The translations under genes were made by a program, and so were the position numbers. DNA of 64,000 bases from Euglena gracilis (lineage: Eukaryota > Euglenida > Euglenophyceae > Euglenales), in contig CP154955.1 of assembly GCA_039621445.1 (NCBI GenBank), positions 49,770,086-49,834,085 of the forward strand, read 5' to 3'. Under the pieces are notes generated by a model. The model was not told where the DNA came from. It did not search any database and saw nothing but the letters and a program-made list of their open reading frames with translations. This document shows positions 11,421-24,013 of the stretch, piece by piece (the stretch's first letter is position 1; each line of letters opens with the position of its first letter).

Positions 11421-13013
11421 TCAGTGCAAGAGAGGGCGGACTTTGGGCCGCCTTGCTCCGGTTGCGCTTCGCCATAGTGACACAGATACAACTGCCGTCC
11501 ACGTCACGACCATTGAGCAGCTCGATTGCTGCCAATGCAGGACACCTGCTTCTGCAGAGCACCTGTCAAAGTCATTCCACAAAGAGTGAATAATGATGTT
11601 GTTCCATTCCGAGCTCTCAATCTCCAACGTCAAATGTTTCATGATAAACTTCACAAAAGACCAAATATATTGCTCTGTGTATATTGTAGGGAGTGCGGAA
11701 TACCCTTCTCAACAGTTACCTCCAAACCTGCACATCTCTTAGTTGCACGTCAAAAAATGTTTCTTTGGTGGGATTTCCCATGATGCACATTTTTTGAAAG
11801 TTAAGGGAACACAACACCACAGAATACAAAAAAAAAACTGGACAATATCCATTCCTTCATTAATGTGGAGTTCCTTGCCAGGTAGAGAAAGTGTGTGCAA
11901 AGCAGAAGACCTCTCTGGGCCATACATGTGTTTGCGAACTGTACAAATCCCACTGGTGATCTCAGGGATGTTGCACCTTAACCATGGGCAATAAAACCTG
12001 AGCACAGTAGTTACTCTTCCATTTGTCTTCTTTATGCATTTTTTGCACGCTGTTGGTGCTGTGGAACAGAAACCAACAACTGGAACCTCAAAAGCTGAGC
12101 ATGCAACTGTTACACGTGTACTGGAGTTCCAGAAAATCTGTAAACATCTGAATGCTCAATATGAGGACCTGGATGGGTTTTTCCGCATGGACTGGTGCTG
12201 GGTTTTGTTTATTGTGCGGACTGCAATCCCAGCCCCGTTCTGCCGGCCCTTTCTTGACGACCACTTGTCTGCTCACAATTTTCGAATTTTTGCAGTGATC
12301 AGTTTGGTGCTTTTGGCCATGTGCACACACATACACACGGCTCAGCGTTTTCAGTCCACAAAAACAGTGTGTGTTGTCCCCAAAATGCAGACTGCGTTTC
12401 GTGGACTCGTAATGCACACACTGTTTTCATGTTCACAATCCACATGTTTTTGTGTTCACAACGTGTTGCTTGGGAAAGGCGGAGGCAGAACCCTCCCCCC
12501 CCCACTGGGTAGGTAATGAAAACCGCGGATTGTCACTATGATCCCGGCTCCGTTCCAGGTTCTCTTTTCAAACCGCGAGCGACTGGATCCCGGATTTCCG
12601 AAGCACCTCCATTTGACCCCCAGCTCCCCGCCAGGCCCGAGTCATTCAGCCGACAAGGGGTTCAAACTACGTCAACCCCCCCCAAGTCTTGACTCTGCCA
12701 TTTTGTTGGGGTGATATTTTTGGTCAAAAACCGATTTTTCCAAAATATCTCGAGCAAACGTACACGTACATGTCAGATGTACCCCTGGAGGCCCTCTACT
12801 TCCAGACGCCGACATGCCTGGCAACGGCCCGTTGCTGTGGTCCAAAACGGCAAGTTTGGGGGTTTTCGGGGGCTTTTTGAGGGGCGACAATTGATTTTCT
12901 CAGAATACCTCGACAATGAAGCAAAATCAAAGGAAATGCCCTATCCCGCCATGCTGAACTTTTCCCACAACTCTATGTGCTGCCTGGGTTAACCCCCCCC
13001 CCCAATGTAAGAA
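11421..13013. other. Unassigned sequence
   Basis: Base composition is balanced and several modest open frames exist on both strands. None carries a domain I recognise, and none has convincing splice-site framing. Confidence 0.35.
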
Positions 13014-13331
13014 ACCCGTTTCTTATATTTCGGTGTCGGCCGATCGGCCAAAAAGGTTTCTTATATTTGGGGGTTTCTTATATTTGGGTGTCGAAGGCAT
13101 GTCCCAAGGGTTTCTTGTAAATGGAACTTTTTCTTTCTTCGGTTCCTTCCTGTAATTAATTACATGTGACCACGGCGTGTATAATTGTCTTCATGCTGAA
13201 GGCTTCTGAGGCCCTGGAGCGTGTTTATGCTGAATCGGATCATTCCATCAGTCCAGAAGAAGTGGTAGAGTGTCATTTCTGAATCTGGGAGTTATATATA
13301 TATATATATATATACATAGATATAGATATAG

Positions 13332-13388
<57 letters not shown>

Positions 13389-13565
13389 TCGGTGAAAGAA
13401 AGATACGCAAAGGATGAGGGGTTTCTTATATGGATTAGCGTCCAATAGCCCAGGGGTTTCTTATATTCGGGGGTTTCTTATATTTGGGTGTCGGCTGAAA
13501 ATCGGCCAAAGGGTTTCTTATATTTGGGGGTTTCTTATAGCGAGGGGTTTCTTATATTTGGGGGG
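13014..13565. repeat. Dispersed GGGTTTCTTATA repeat with TA/GATA microsatellite
   Basis: The motif GGTTTCTTATATTTGGG recurs at least eight times, four of them before 13110 and the others after 13410. Some copies are followed by a GTCGGC...GGCCAAA segment. The two clusters flank a pure TA tract (13292-13315) and a TAGA tract (about 13316-13388). The paired clusters suggest the ends of one repeat unit or element, but no duplication could be fixed. Confidence 0.6.
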
Positions 13566-13861
13566 GGGGGTTACAGCAAGGGGGGGATGTGCGCTGAAAG
13601 CCCCCACCCCACCTGTGCGCTGAAAGAGAATTATGCAAGAATGTGCGCTGAATATGCAAGAAAAATATGCAGAAAATATGCAATTTTCCGGAACTGGCCT
13701 ATTTGGACATATTCAGGCAAGCTGGCAAGTCATTTCAAATTATTTTGGGCCATTTAGGGGCAGCCCATAACCAACAATCAGCTGTTCTCGGACCATTTTC
13801 GACCAGTTTGAGCCATTTTGGACATTTTAGACCAATTTTGACGACCTTTGGCCATTTTCAG

Positions 13862-14041
13862 CCATTTTCAGGTGGATGATGAATAATGAAGAATAGCTGC
13901 TGATTTGTCAAAAAAAAATTCGACCGTGGAAACCCTCGGAAGATGCACCAACCATTTTCAGGTGGATGATGAATAATGAAGAATAGCTGCTGATTTGTCA
14001 AAAAAAAATTCGACCGTGGAAACCCTCGGAAGATGCACCAA
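13862..14041. repeat. Exact 90-bp tandem duplication
   Basis: Two directly adjacent copies start with CCATTTTCAGGTGG at 13862 and 13952. They appear identical over about 90 bp, which implies a recent duplication or an assembly artefact. A TA-rich tract follows at about 14100-14140. Confidence 0.85.
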
Positions 14042-14613
14042 ATATGCACCAAATATGTGAAATGAACATATAAATATGCACTTTTTGGCAAAAAATAAAA
14101 TATTAATATATATATATATATGTATATATATATAATATTTTTTGAAAATATCCGTAAATATGCGAAATATGCGCAAAGTATGCGCTCCACATTTTCTTAG
14201 GCGGCACATCTCCCACCTGAAAATTTATTCTTTGTCGGTGTGGGCAAATGCGCACCATCGACATTTTTCACGAAAACCCCAAAATCCAAAAAAATTACGC
14301 AGGATGTGATGGTGCCACAGGACGCGGATATGGAAGGGACTTTGGCAAATAGGGCCCCAAGGGTGACTGTAAAAAGGGGCATGAGATCAGATAGACAATC
14401 TGGCGATTCTGGGGCTCTGAAATCAGGATCATGCCATTTCATTTTGTGTATCTTCCCAGATGAAGAATTTCATTAAAAAAATCTGGTGTATTTAGTTGCC
14501 ATTGGTGGTTGCTTGATGAAAAGAGCTTTTGCTTGAGGGGTAATTTGCACTTGGGCAGTTGAATCAGATGGCGGACATCTGAATCGTAATCGTGAAAAGA
14601 GTGAAACTCTGTA

Positions 14614-14735
<122 letters not shown>

Positions 14736-14960
14736 CAAAGGCCAGTCAATTGAGACATTGAAATCTGTTTATGGCCATTGATTTCCAAGACATTGAATTT
14801 TTTTGTCGGTCGATTTCCAAGACGGCGCCTGTTTATGTCAGTCGATTTCCAAATACAACGTGCTGCAAAAAATTCAGAAGGCAAGGCAAGGAAAGGGGTG
14901 GACCTGCCACCCCACCTCCAGAGCACCAAAGGGAATGCCCCCCCCCCCCGTCCAAGGCTC

Positions 14961-15240
14961 CTAACTGCCAGGCAAGAACTTGGGAGGGGCAACCTTGCCT
15001 GCTTCGCTGATGAGTTGGTCCTGGGGATGGAAAATTATCACACAAATATCCCTGTCTGGGAAGCCTTTCCGACGTGGAACTAGACGAGCACTAACCACGC
15101 TCCCAGCCTGGGAAAATACAGACCGAAGATAGCGCAAGGTAATGGTGAGAGGCAGGTTTGTGACATAAACATTGCAGCATGAGCTGGTGGTATCTGGGTT
15201 GGACTCCGACACAGGGGACATTGTTGAACTCAAAGAAATC
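14961..15240 (-). CDS. RRM-domain protein, one exon
   Basis: Reading leftwards from an acceptor (TTTTTTGCTGCAG, ending at 15241), the frame gives a Ser/Pro-rich lead, then CCNVYVTNLPLTITLRYLRS: the RNP2 strand NVYVTNLP and first helix of an RNA-recognition motif. FSQAGSVVSARLV (second strand) follows, then DRDICVIIF at the RNP1 position, then a helix around DQLISEAG. The fold order is right, but the aromatic residues usual in RNP1 are missing, so either RNA binding is altered or a small frame error is present. The frame ends at 14961. A donor near the end (AAG/GTTGCC) could instead mark an intron. The specific family cannot be named. Upstream lies T-rich intron-like sequence. Confidence 0.55.
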
Positions 15241-15246
15241 CTGCAG

Positions 15247-16855
15247 CAAAAAGGGGTGCTTGGCCATACAGCAGGGGGGGGGGGCAAAAAACTGCACACG
15301 GGAAGGTCAAAAACTGCACTGCAAAAAACTGCAAAAAAAACTGAAAAAAACTGCAAAAAAAAACTGCACATCAACAAAAAATAACAATAAACAAGCTGAA
15401 ATGGTGTGCATATGCAAAACAACGTAAATTGTGACCACATGAGAACGCCCCAATTCACCTAACTTTTGCACATCTTTGGAGCTGATGATAATAAAAATGA
15501 AAACAATCAATCAAGGTACACTGTACATGGGTTTTCATGCACTGAAACACAAGTCATGCGCTTGGTTTGGATGCTGGTTCACATTGGTTTTCCTGCACCA
15601 AAGCTTGTGACGGCCTTGCCCACGGAGGTGACAAACGGCTAAATATGGAAAAAAATAATATATGGAAAAAATATGGAAAATATGGGGAAAAAAATGCACA
15701 TGCCCATATGCAGAAATTTTCTATGCTTTTAATTCTTGCATGGGATGTTCAGTTTTGGAACTTTCGGTCCATCACCTGGTGAACTTCACCCATGTCACGA
15801 TGCAAAAAATCTACAAAACTAAAAAAAAATGTACAATAACCATCACAAACTTTGAACACTGTCTTTAGGGGATTGCCAAATGGTCTGGGAGTTTCTTGCA
15901 AATAAGAAAAACTTCTTTGAAGCATTTGGCTTGTGTGATATTTGGCCAAAATGCTTGGGACAAAGCCCAATCTTCTTCAGGAGCTTGTGCTCCTTTGCGT
16001 CTCCACGAATCTCGCAATCTTCAACTCCAACTTCAACCAAAATTTGCACACAAAAAAAAACAGTTTTTGGATTTAGTTCCCAGGAATCCCAAAATAATTA
16101 GTTGAATCTGCTCAGAAGTGTGCAAATGACGATTGCCAAAATGAGCATCGTGACATCTGTCACCACATGCACAAGTTGGAGATGGAGCAATTTTGGTTGG
16201 GGAGTAATTGTGGCGTTGTCACCGAAACAATCTGTTTTTTGGAATGGTGGCCACAACAATTTCTGTCGTGTCGAGAGGCAAGGCAGCTGGCAAGACAGTT
16301 GGGGGCAAGACAACTGGTGGGATTACTGTAGACAACACAACTCATGAAGAGATTTTTTCAGAGAGACTTTTTCTTGAGAAATATCCTTCAAACAATATAA
16401 TCCAGCGTAACAAGGCGCAGAGCACCAAAAAAATGAGTACCTCAGGTTTCCTCAAAACTGGAATCAAAAAAAAAAACTGCAAAAAACTGCACGTGTGCAG
16501 TTTTTTTCAGAAAAAAAGCTGCAAAAAAAAACTGCAAAAAACCCAAAATGTGAAAACAGCAAAAAAACTGCAAAAACTGCACGGTGCATATTTTGCCCCT
16601 CCCTGCATACAGGTTGATGACCTGTGCAGGTCACTGTCCAAGAGTGCCCCCCTGTGTCCAATACACAACCAACCAAAGAAAATCTGCCTGAGGGTCAATA
16701 TGGCAGATTTTTGGGGGGGGATTGGAGCACAATGAAAATGCAGCCAGGGTTGTGGTTACAATGTTGTTTGAAATACAATTTGCGGTTCATGGATAAAAAA
16801 CTCCACACCCAACATTTGAGAAAAATCAAAAGAAGGAGTTTTTGGTCTTTTCGAT
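15247..16855. other. Intron-like or intergenic DNA
   Basis: The strand asymmetry is strong: CTGCAAAAAA motifs repeat at 15320-15370 and 16470-16590. No coding segment is recognisable. The sequence upstream of the RRM exon is probably its intron. Confidence 0.4.
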
Positions 16856-17290
16856 CCGGGCTGGATTGAGGTTGAGGTTTGCAAAAAAACCTCAACCTCA
16901 ATGCTGACAACCTCAACCTTCAATGTCCAAAATACAGAGAATTGAACTCGCAAAAAGCATTGGACAATCTCATCTTGTTAAATCTTCCTCAAAAGCACAT
17001 TTGGCAAGTTTGTGTCAATGCACAAGATATACGTCTTGGAAACTGGAAACAAAGAAAAATGTGTGGGTTGGCAATTTTAATATTTGAGATAAATGACCAA
17101 TTGCCCATTTTTAAAAAAAAATCCACGTAATTTGCCTTTGTGAGTTACAATTTTTTGTCATTGAGTTGTTTTCCTTTGCATTTTGACAACAAAGGTGACG
17201 TCGAGGAAACACTGAGGTTGGAAAACCTCAACCTCAACCTCAACCCCAATTCCTCGATACCTCAACCTCAAATACCTCAATCCAGCCCTG
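16856..17290. mobile_element. Candidate small hAT-like element with CCTCAA repeats
   Basis: The left end reads CCGGGCTGGATTGAGGTTG. The right end, inverted, reads CAGGGCTGGATTGAGGTAT. Flanking octamers TTTTCGAT (16848-16855) and TTTTGAAT (17291-17298) match at 6 of 8 bases. Both sub-ends carry (CCTCAA)n arrays in opposite orientation. There is no gene inside. Confidence 0.55.
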
Positions 17291-17486
17291 TTTTGAATGT
17301 CTGTTGTGAAGTTTGGAAGGGTTTTATGCATTCATGGTGAGGAAGAACCTTGACTGCAACGAATGCACTGCTCAAAAATAATCACAATAAATGAGTGGAC
17401 CCACACGCATGATGATTTTTTTGGTAAAAAAAAAACGAAAATAACTGGCAATTTTTGGCCGTTTAAACCGGCGTTTGGGATGCTGG

Positions 17487-18135
17487 GCCCACAACAATAC
17501 CGGCGTCCCCCCCCCAAGGGTTTTAGGGACGCCGGTTCTGTCCGTGAGCAAGGGGTGGGGGACGCCGGTTCTGTCCAAAACCCGACATCCAGAAAAATTC
17601 TTTGGTGCTGGCTGCAAGAAAACATGACAGATGGGTGGCAATACGCGAAATGGAGTTTCTGACTTTTTGTTGCTAGGCATATAGGTTGCCACAGCCGCAA
17701 TGATTACAAGGCAAAACGTATTGCCGGTATGGAGACACGTTACGGGGAGGACACAGGACAGGGGGCACCCTCGCAACGAGAGCCATACCAGGGCGGCATA
17801 GCAAGAACCACACATGGCAAGTGGCGGTATTCGTGAAAAAATGTCACACATGACCGGACGCTTGTCTTTTTCTGTCCACCCCTGGCCTTCGGTTTTTGGT
17901 AAAAGTGTCCCCAAAAAGGGCGGCGTTGGCCGCTGGACATTGAGGCTCAATGGCGGTCCCCAACCCTGCCAAGAATTGGGCACTGATTGGGATAGGGGGC
18001 AAAGCGTTGCGAACCACAACGGCCAGGGACCCAGGCATCATTGTGCTAAAAAAAACCTAAATGGGGAAGGCGAGTGCATGTATTGCATGTACTGAATGTT
18101 CCCAAGCCCAAAGGGGGGGAACGCCGGTTCTGAAC
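17487..18135. mobile_element. P5-type element, degenerate copy
   Basis: P5 palindrome motifs (GGACGCCGGTTCTGTCC and its partner) lie at 17497-17580 and again, altered, near 18118. Between them, text such as GGCAAAACGTATTGCCGG and the approach to the right end match the element at 22003-23060, so both are copies of one family. No ORF with a recognisable domain lies inside. Borders are approximate. Confidence 0.5.
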
Positions 18136-20340
18136 CTGTCGTCCCTTGCATTTTCATCTGTGGGTGAACATGGTGCAGGGCACTCATTTGGCGCCATCTG
18201 GACCATTTCTGGGTGGCTTGGAGTCCATTTTTATGTCCGCCGATTGGTCGGGGGCTTAAAAGTCGGCGAACTTGACTAGTAAACCCCCCCCCATTTAAAC
18301 CCCCCTTACGACCCCCCTTCTAAACCGACCTACCCTTCCAAACCGACCCATTTCAGGATTTCAACCAAAAAAAGAAATAAACCGACCTATGGCAAGTTGA
18401 ATGACAAACATGCACAACGTAATGGAAGCCGCCAACAGAAAGAGCATCCAGGCTCATCGAATGGTTATTTTTATTTGCCACCAAAAATTGGATACTGCAC
18501 CCAAAATTAGGCATTTGCCCCCGAATTAAGAACTTGCATCCCAAATTAGGCATTTGTCACTCAAAGTTCGCCAATTACAGCTAACGGGATGAATGTTGGC
18601 CACCAGACCTAAGAAGCATGGCCACTGGCCCGAGAACGATGGCCACTGGACCGAAAACTGTGGCCACGGAACCTAAAAATAGTGCCCACGTGACCTAAAA
18701 ATAGGGGCCCCTAGACCTAAAAACTATGGCACTGGGACCTGGATGTGCGTCATTCACTAGAACTGAAAAAAACTTCCAACAATCGTCCGGAGAAATCGAC
18801 CTTTATGCAGTGCCGTGGGTCAAGGAACACAAATGCAACACACATTCCAAGGCTGATACATGACTACGGTGCCCAGTTGAAGTGGTCAGAGGCATGTGTG
18901 GGTCTATGAAACACGTGTCCAACAAACAGCAACCTTGCAATCATGGGTGTGAAATCTTTCCCTGGCACACGGGGGGAAAAAGTGCAAAGCAAATACCCCC
19001 TCGTAAATGACCCCCTAATTGCAATTTTGGCCTCCGGACAAAAACCAGGGTTGACGTTTTTTGTTTTTTTTAAAAAAAACAAAAAAACAAGTTTTTTAAA
19101 AAAAAACACAATAAACATGTTTTTTTGAAAAAGCGAAAATTGACCTTTTTCCTTGTGAAATCGCCATTTTTGAGGATTTTTTTTTCAGGTTTCGGGTCAC
19201 GGGGGGGGGGGGGTCACGGGGGAACAGCACAGTTTTGGCCAAATTCGGAATCACCGAAAACGAATTTTTGGGGAAAAATCTTTTTTGGCTCCAAATTAGG
19301 AATCCCCCAACCTAAAATTAGTATTTTGACACCAAATTAGGCATCACCAATCCAAATTTTGCAAAATTTATGCCTCAAAATTTGGAATCTACCTGAATAT
19401 TTTGTCAAATTAGGCATCACCGGCCAAGTTTTTTCAGAAAAAAAAATTGGCCGAAAGGGGTCTTAGGTCGGGTCGGCAGGGGGGGGGGTCACGGGGGGAA
19501 TACCCGCTCTAAAGTTTTTTATGTGATAAAATATTTCTAAATCTGTGTTTTCTGGTGCAAAAAATCATGCTTTCAACCCCCCAAAAAATAAAAAATGAAT
19601 GCTGCAGAAAAAATGAACTTTTTCCCAAAAAAAAACATTGCAAAAATTCTTCCCCCAGACCCTCCATGACGTTTTTTGTTTTTTTTGTTTCAAAAAAAAC
19701 AAGCCGTCAACCTTGACAAAAACATGAAATTTTTTTTGCATGTCTCGCAGATCGCCTCATGAAACAGACCACACTGTGCTTTGTTCCTTTGGCACAACGG
19801 GGGGGACACGGGGGAAACATGCCCCTTTTGGATGGTGGGGCGACGGCAGTACAGTTGGGGTTTTGGGGGACCCCCCCCCCTGTACAGTTAGGATTTTCGG
19901 GATCCTCCCCCCCCCCCTAGTGCCGACCCCCCCCCCGACACCAAAAATGGCCTTTTTAGACCAAAAAAAGCCTTAAATTTTTCCCCGGCGCCTTCGGCAG
20001 TACAGTTGGGACCCCAGGACCCCCACCCCCCGGTGTTGAGACAGTACACCAAAAGTGCCAAAAAATGCAAAAAAAATCAGACCTCGGGACCCCCCGGGTG
20101 GCTGCCGAACCTCCGCTAGGGGATCATCCTTTTACAGCTTTATTTTACCCATGGCAGCTGTCAATACATCACGTGCCGGAGAAAAAGCAAAGAGACAGAA
20201 GGAGAAAGAGGAGTGGGAGAGTGTGGTGAACAGAAAACCATCACCCAACTCTTTTGTGTTCGTTTGAATAAATTCAATCACATTCCGCATTTCCTGCACT
20301 GCGTCACGTGCACAGTGGACAGTGTACCTATCCATACAGA
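18136..20340. other. Non-coding DNA with GGCC-ACCTAAAAA and CAAATTAGG repeats
   Basis: Degenerate repeats of the type TGGCCACTGGACCTAAAAAT occur at 18595-18745. Repeats of the type AAATTAGGCAT occur at 18495-18560 and 19290-19420. Relatives of the first lie at 24150-24300, 30010-30095 and 31085-31200. G/C-run blocks follow at 19800-20100. No gene is recognised. Confidence 0.5.
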
Positions 20341-20348
20341 GACCCTGG

Positions 20349-20707
20349 CATACAATTGCTTACCGACCCCCGGGGGGGGAGGGGGGGGTCACTCCACTTT
20401 TTTAAAAACCAGTCAGTCACTTTTTTTTGGGAAGCCAGTCAGTCACTACCCCCCCCCCGGGGGGGGGGTCGGCCACTCAGAAAAACGGCCACTTTCCAGT
20501 CACTTTAGGCCATTTTAGGCCAAAAAAAATTTTCCGGCGCCTTCGGCGCCGGGGTCACTCAAGCCACTTTTGCCCACTCCTGGCCGACCCCCCCCCCCGG
20601 GGGGGGGAGGGGGTCCGGGCCCAAAACCAGTCAGTCACTCTGAAAAAACCAGTCACCCACCCCCCCCGGGGGGGGGGGGGGTGGGACAGTGCTTAAGCAA
20701 TTGTCTG
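20349..20707. mobile_element. Non-autonomous hAT-type element (359 bp)
   Basis: The ends are CATACAATTGCTTACC and, inverted, CAGACAATTGCTTAAGC. Flanks are GACCCTGG (20341-20348) and GACCCTGC (20708-20715), an 8-bp duplication with one mismatch. It is the reverse-orientation sister of the element at 5700, with the same central GGCGCCTTCGGCGCC hairpin. Confidence 0.88.
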
Positions 20708-20715
20708 GACCCTGC

Positions 20716-21669
20716 ATGATTACACTTTCAACCCCAAATATGCCGGTCCTGTTTGGAAAGTGACATTTTTGACCCCCTTGCTTGGGGACATCATTTTTCT
20801 GCCAATCGGACCCCATTTGGGCACAATGAGTGATTCGCAAATTTGGGGGGAGAGTTGCCCATGGAAGCATATGGAAGAAAGAGAGGTACCGCTGAGAGAG
20901 GAACTGCAGGCCCTCGTGGTCTGAGTCCCACTCATCAACAACTGCCCCCTCGTGTTCAGGAGCAAAAGCATACTGGACAGTGGGCGTGGGCACGGGGGCA
21001 GTTGTCTATGAGGAACTCGACTGAGGGACATGTGACCAGGCAAAAGGCTCATAACACAAGGAATATGCGCAATCCGAAAAGCAATGACCCACGGTTTGGC
21101 CTCTTTCTGTGCCGCACTCGGTGTGTCACCAGCGTGAGGTGCCCAATATGGGGGTGCTTTGAGACTTCGTGCCACACCTTGTTCAGATCGCGGTTACATC
21201 GCGGTTACATCGCGGCTACATCGAGGTTACATGAATACCTCCGTCAATTTGTTCCTTTTCTTTTCTCAACACGATTTGGTTCCCAACCCACGTGTTCTGA
21301 AAAGTTTACTACACAGTAAGAAAAGAAATTGACCTGTAAAACGTTCAGCCCTCTGTGCAAATGGCAGGTAAGAAGCAGATAACCAAAATTTTTCATTGCT
21401 TGTTGCACACATGAATTAAAAAAGACGAAATTCCGTTGCATTGGTGTCAGGGAAGTTACTGCAATGTCAATGCTTTCGTTTGGCAACTCTTTTGTCAAAT
21501 CTCCATTCCGCAGTCAGACTGTTACCACAAAACACAAACGAGAATAAGAACAAAATAAGGGGGTGTGGGGTGCCCCCTAACAAAACAGCAAAGACACCCA
21601 AAACAACTAACAATGGACACACCTGAAACAAAAATCCCAGGCTGTCCAAATCACCGCTCCCCACCTCAG
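20716..21669. other. Unassigned sequence
   Basis: No gene is recognised. The triplicated CGCGGTTACAT/CGCGGCTACAT motif at 21190-21232 is a short tandem repeat. Confidence 0.35.
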
Positions 21670-21848
21670 CCTTGACTCCACTCCCGGCCTCCCGTCCGCA
21701 ACGCCGCCGAAACCCGCCCCCAAGCCCGACAGCGGGATGACGGATCCGCCCCCACGAAAGGCCAATCCACCCCTTCAAGCATTGTACAACCTCAATGAAG
21801 GCACTGTCCGATTGTTGAACCCAGTTGTTTCGGGACCTGTGCATGGGT
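21670..21848 (+). CDS. Possible exon of unknown protein
   Basis: A CACCTCAG acceptor at 21669 opens a frame with a Pro/Lys/Ser-rich stretch followed by the well-ordered segment ALYNLNEGTVRLLNPVVSG. It closes on a strong GTAAGA donor at 21849. Composition and splice signals suggest a real exon. I do not recognise the family and see no partner exons. Confidence 0.3.
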
Positions 21849-22002
21849 GTAAGATGAAAATTGTAGAGTTATCTTTGACATTAAATGTGAAAACTGCATA
21901 CATTCGTTCTTGTACGACAAGGCAAGGATGAGGATGTTTTTTAAAAAAATCTGGTACAACACGTCACTAAAAACATTTTTCTTAGAAACATAATTTGTTT
22001 TA

Positions 22003-23060
22003 AACCGGCGTTTGAGACGCCGGGTTCAGGACAGAACCGATGCCCCCCCCCCCCCCACGGGTTTTCCGGACGCCGGTTCTGTCCTAAAACCCGGCGTTGG
22101 GAACGCCGGTTCTGTCCAAAACCCAGCGTCCGGTTTGGGACTGTATTTTGCACAAAAAAGTGTGCCAATGTGACCCCGGAAATGAAAATCTCCTTGGCTG
22201 AAGGGGGATAAGAGGCACAATTGCCAAATGCAAAATATCATGGATGTGGCGGCAAGCGTTTTGCAGTTTCTGAGGTGGGGGGAGGATTGCTAGTCATACA
22301 GGGAGCCACAGCTGCAGCAACTACAGGGCAAAACATATTGCCGGCAAGGAAACACATTGCGGAAATTTTGGCTGGACCCCACTGGGTTTTTTCAGAAATA
22401 CGGTTGGGAAATTTTGGGTGGACCTCCCTTGGGTTTTTTCAGACATACGGTAGGGAAATTTTGGCTGTTATTTCAGAAATACGGTTAAATGTTGACTGCC
22501 CACCCCTGGGTTTTTTCCCCACAATTACGGTTGGGAAATTTTGGCTGGACCCCCCTGGCTTTTTTTTTTCAGAAATACGGTTGTTAAATGTTGGCTGGAC
22601 ACCGGTGCGTTTTTTCAGAATCACGGTTGATAAATGTTGGCTGGACACCCTGGGTTTTTTCAGACATACGGTAGGGAAATTTTTGGCTGGGTTTGTTTAT
22701 TGTATCACGGTTGGGAAATCTTGGCTGGACCCCGCTGGGTTTCAGAAATGCGGTTGGGGAACAAGGTTAGAACCCCCATGGCTTTTTCAGAGTTTGGGTG
22801 GGGAGATTTTATGTTTGAACCCCCTGGGTTTTTTTGGGAATTAACTTTGGGAAATTTTGGCTGTTCCCCCCTGGGCCTGAAGGGGAACGCCAGTGAACGT
22901 ATGTCTAAATGTTCCCTGGCCCGAAGGGGGTGAACGCCGGTTCTGTCCTGCACCCGGTGTCTCTAAAACGCCGCTTTAAACAAGGGGGGGCGGACGCCGG
23001 TTCTGTCCTGAACCCGGCGTCCCCGGACGCCGGGTTCAGGACAGAACAGGCGTCCGCCCC
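22003..23060. mobile_element. P5-type element with a tandem-repeat core
   Basis: Both ends carry P5 palindrome arrays. At 22003-22135, motifs such as GACGCCGGGTTCAGGAC and GGACGCCGGTTCTGTCC alternate. At 22928-23060 they recur and form a near-perfect palindrome around CCGGCGTCC/GGACGCCGG. The core (22365-22880) is about eleven degenerate copies of a unit of about 46 bp, GTTGGGAAATTTTGGCTGG followed by C runs and TTTTTTCAGA. The same unit occurs in P4-type blocks at 48050-48380 and 55615-56100. There is no recognisable protein. Confidence 0.6.
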
Positions 23061-23264
23061 CCCCTTTTTTGTAGTAATGAATGGAGGACTCTTCAGTAGG
23101 TTCAACAAGGTTTCTTTGTATTATTTTTTTTAAAACTTCTTTTTTATTATCCTGGTGACGATGTTACATGTGACATATTCAAATGTTGTTGATCCTTTCA
23201 CAGCATTACAATTGCAATTCCCCCCCTAAATGACACCCCTTTTGGTCTCAGCCAGGGGCCAAAA

Positions 23265-23650
23265 TTGCGGGGTCAATTAGGGGGGGGGTCCTGGAGCCGA
23301 AAATTCAGGGGGTCGGTTAACAACCCCCCCCCGGGGGGCACAAAGTGAAGAAAATCACAAAAAAATCGAGTTTTTCGACGAAAAATGTCACCGGGGCGTT
23401 GGCAGGGGGGGGGGGGTGGTGGTCGGACCCCCTCGGCACGGCAAAATGGGGACCCCCCCCTGGTCAGCCAACCCCCTCGGCACGGCATGCCGAACCATAC
23501 CAATGAATTTTCCTTTGGGAAATTCCGGCTGTCCGCCACGGTGGACCCCCCCCTGGGGGACTGACCCCTTCGGCACGGCAAAATGGGGACCCCCCCCCCC
23601 TGGTGGCCGAGGGTCCTCGTCAGACGTGCCGAACCTCCAGTAACTGCGAT
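23265..23650. mobile_element. Probable small element with GGCACGGC repeats
   Basis: C/G-run borders enclose four copies of a CCTCGGCACGGC or CCTTCGGCACGGC motif. Two of these are followed by AAAATGGGGACCCCCC. No clean terminal repeat or duplication could be fixed. Confidence 0.35.
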
Positions 23651-23707
23651 GTAACTGCGGTTGTGACCGCGGTCTGAACACCTCTGACGACCAAAAGACA
23701 TCATTTG

Positions 23708-24013
23708 CTATGATTTTTTCTTGCAAAAAAAAGAAGGAAAATCGTGGTGACAGACAACGTGGGGGATGTGTTTACTGAAATAAAAACCGCTCATCCTTTC
23801 ACGCGAGCTTTCACGCGAGGAGACACAGAAAATGAGCCTGAGCAAAGCTATGGTCTGCCATTCCTCGTACAATCGCCGGGCACTTCGACGGGGAATGTTG
23901 AACCGGCGTGCCAATTGCGCAGTACTGAGCTCGGGGTCAGCACTCAACGCAGCAAAAACGTCATCCAACTTCTCTCGGGACAGAATTTGATGGGCCTGAC
24001 GGCACCCACGATG
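23708..24013 (-). pseudogene. Helix-turn-helix fragment, transposase N-terminus-like
   Basis: Reading leftwards, the frame gives HQILSREKLDDVFAALSAD and then STAQLARRFNIPRRSARRLY, followed by Glu-Glu-Trp. This is a clear helix-turn-helix of the type at the start of Tc1/mariner-like and related transposases or small DNA-binding regulators: helix one around DDVFAAL, helix two STAQLARRF, recognition helix RRSARRLYEEW. The frame then loses order, and no DDE catalytic segment is visible nearby. It is most likely a transposase relic or a single exon. Confidence 0.45.

Noticed and set aside
22365-22880. 207-codon ORF as a gene
   Set aside because: It is a translation of the 46-bp tandem array with different flanks. 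The same array elsewhere is out of frame or reversed.
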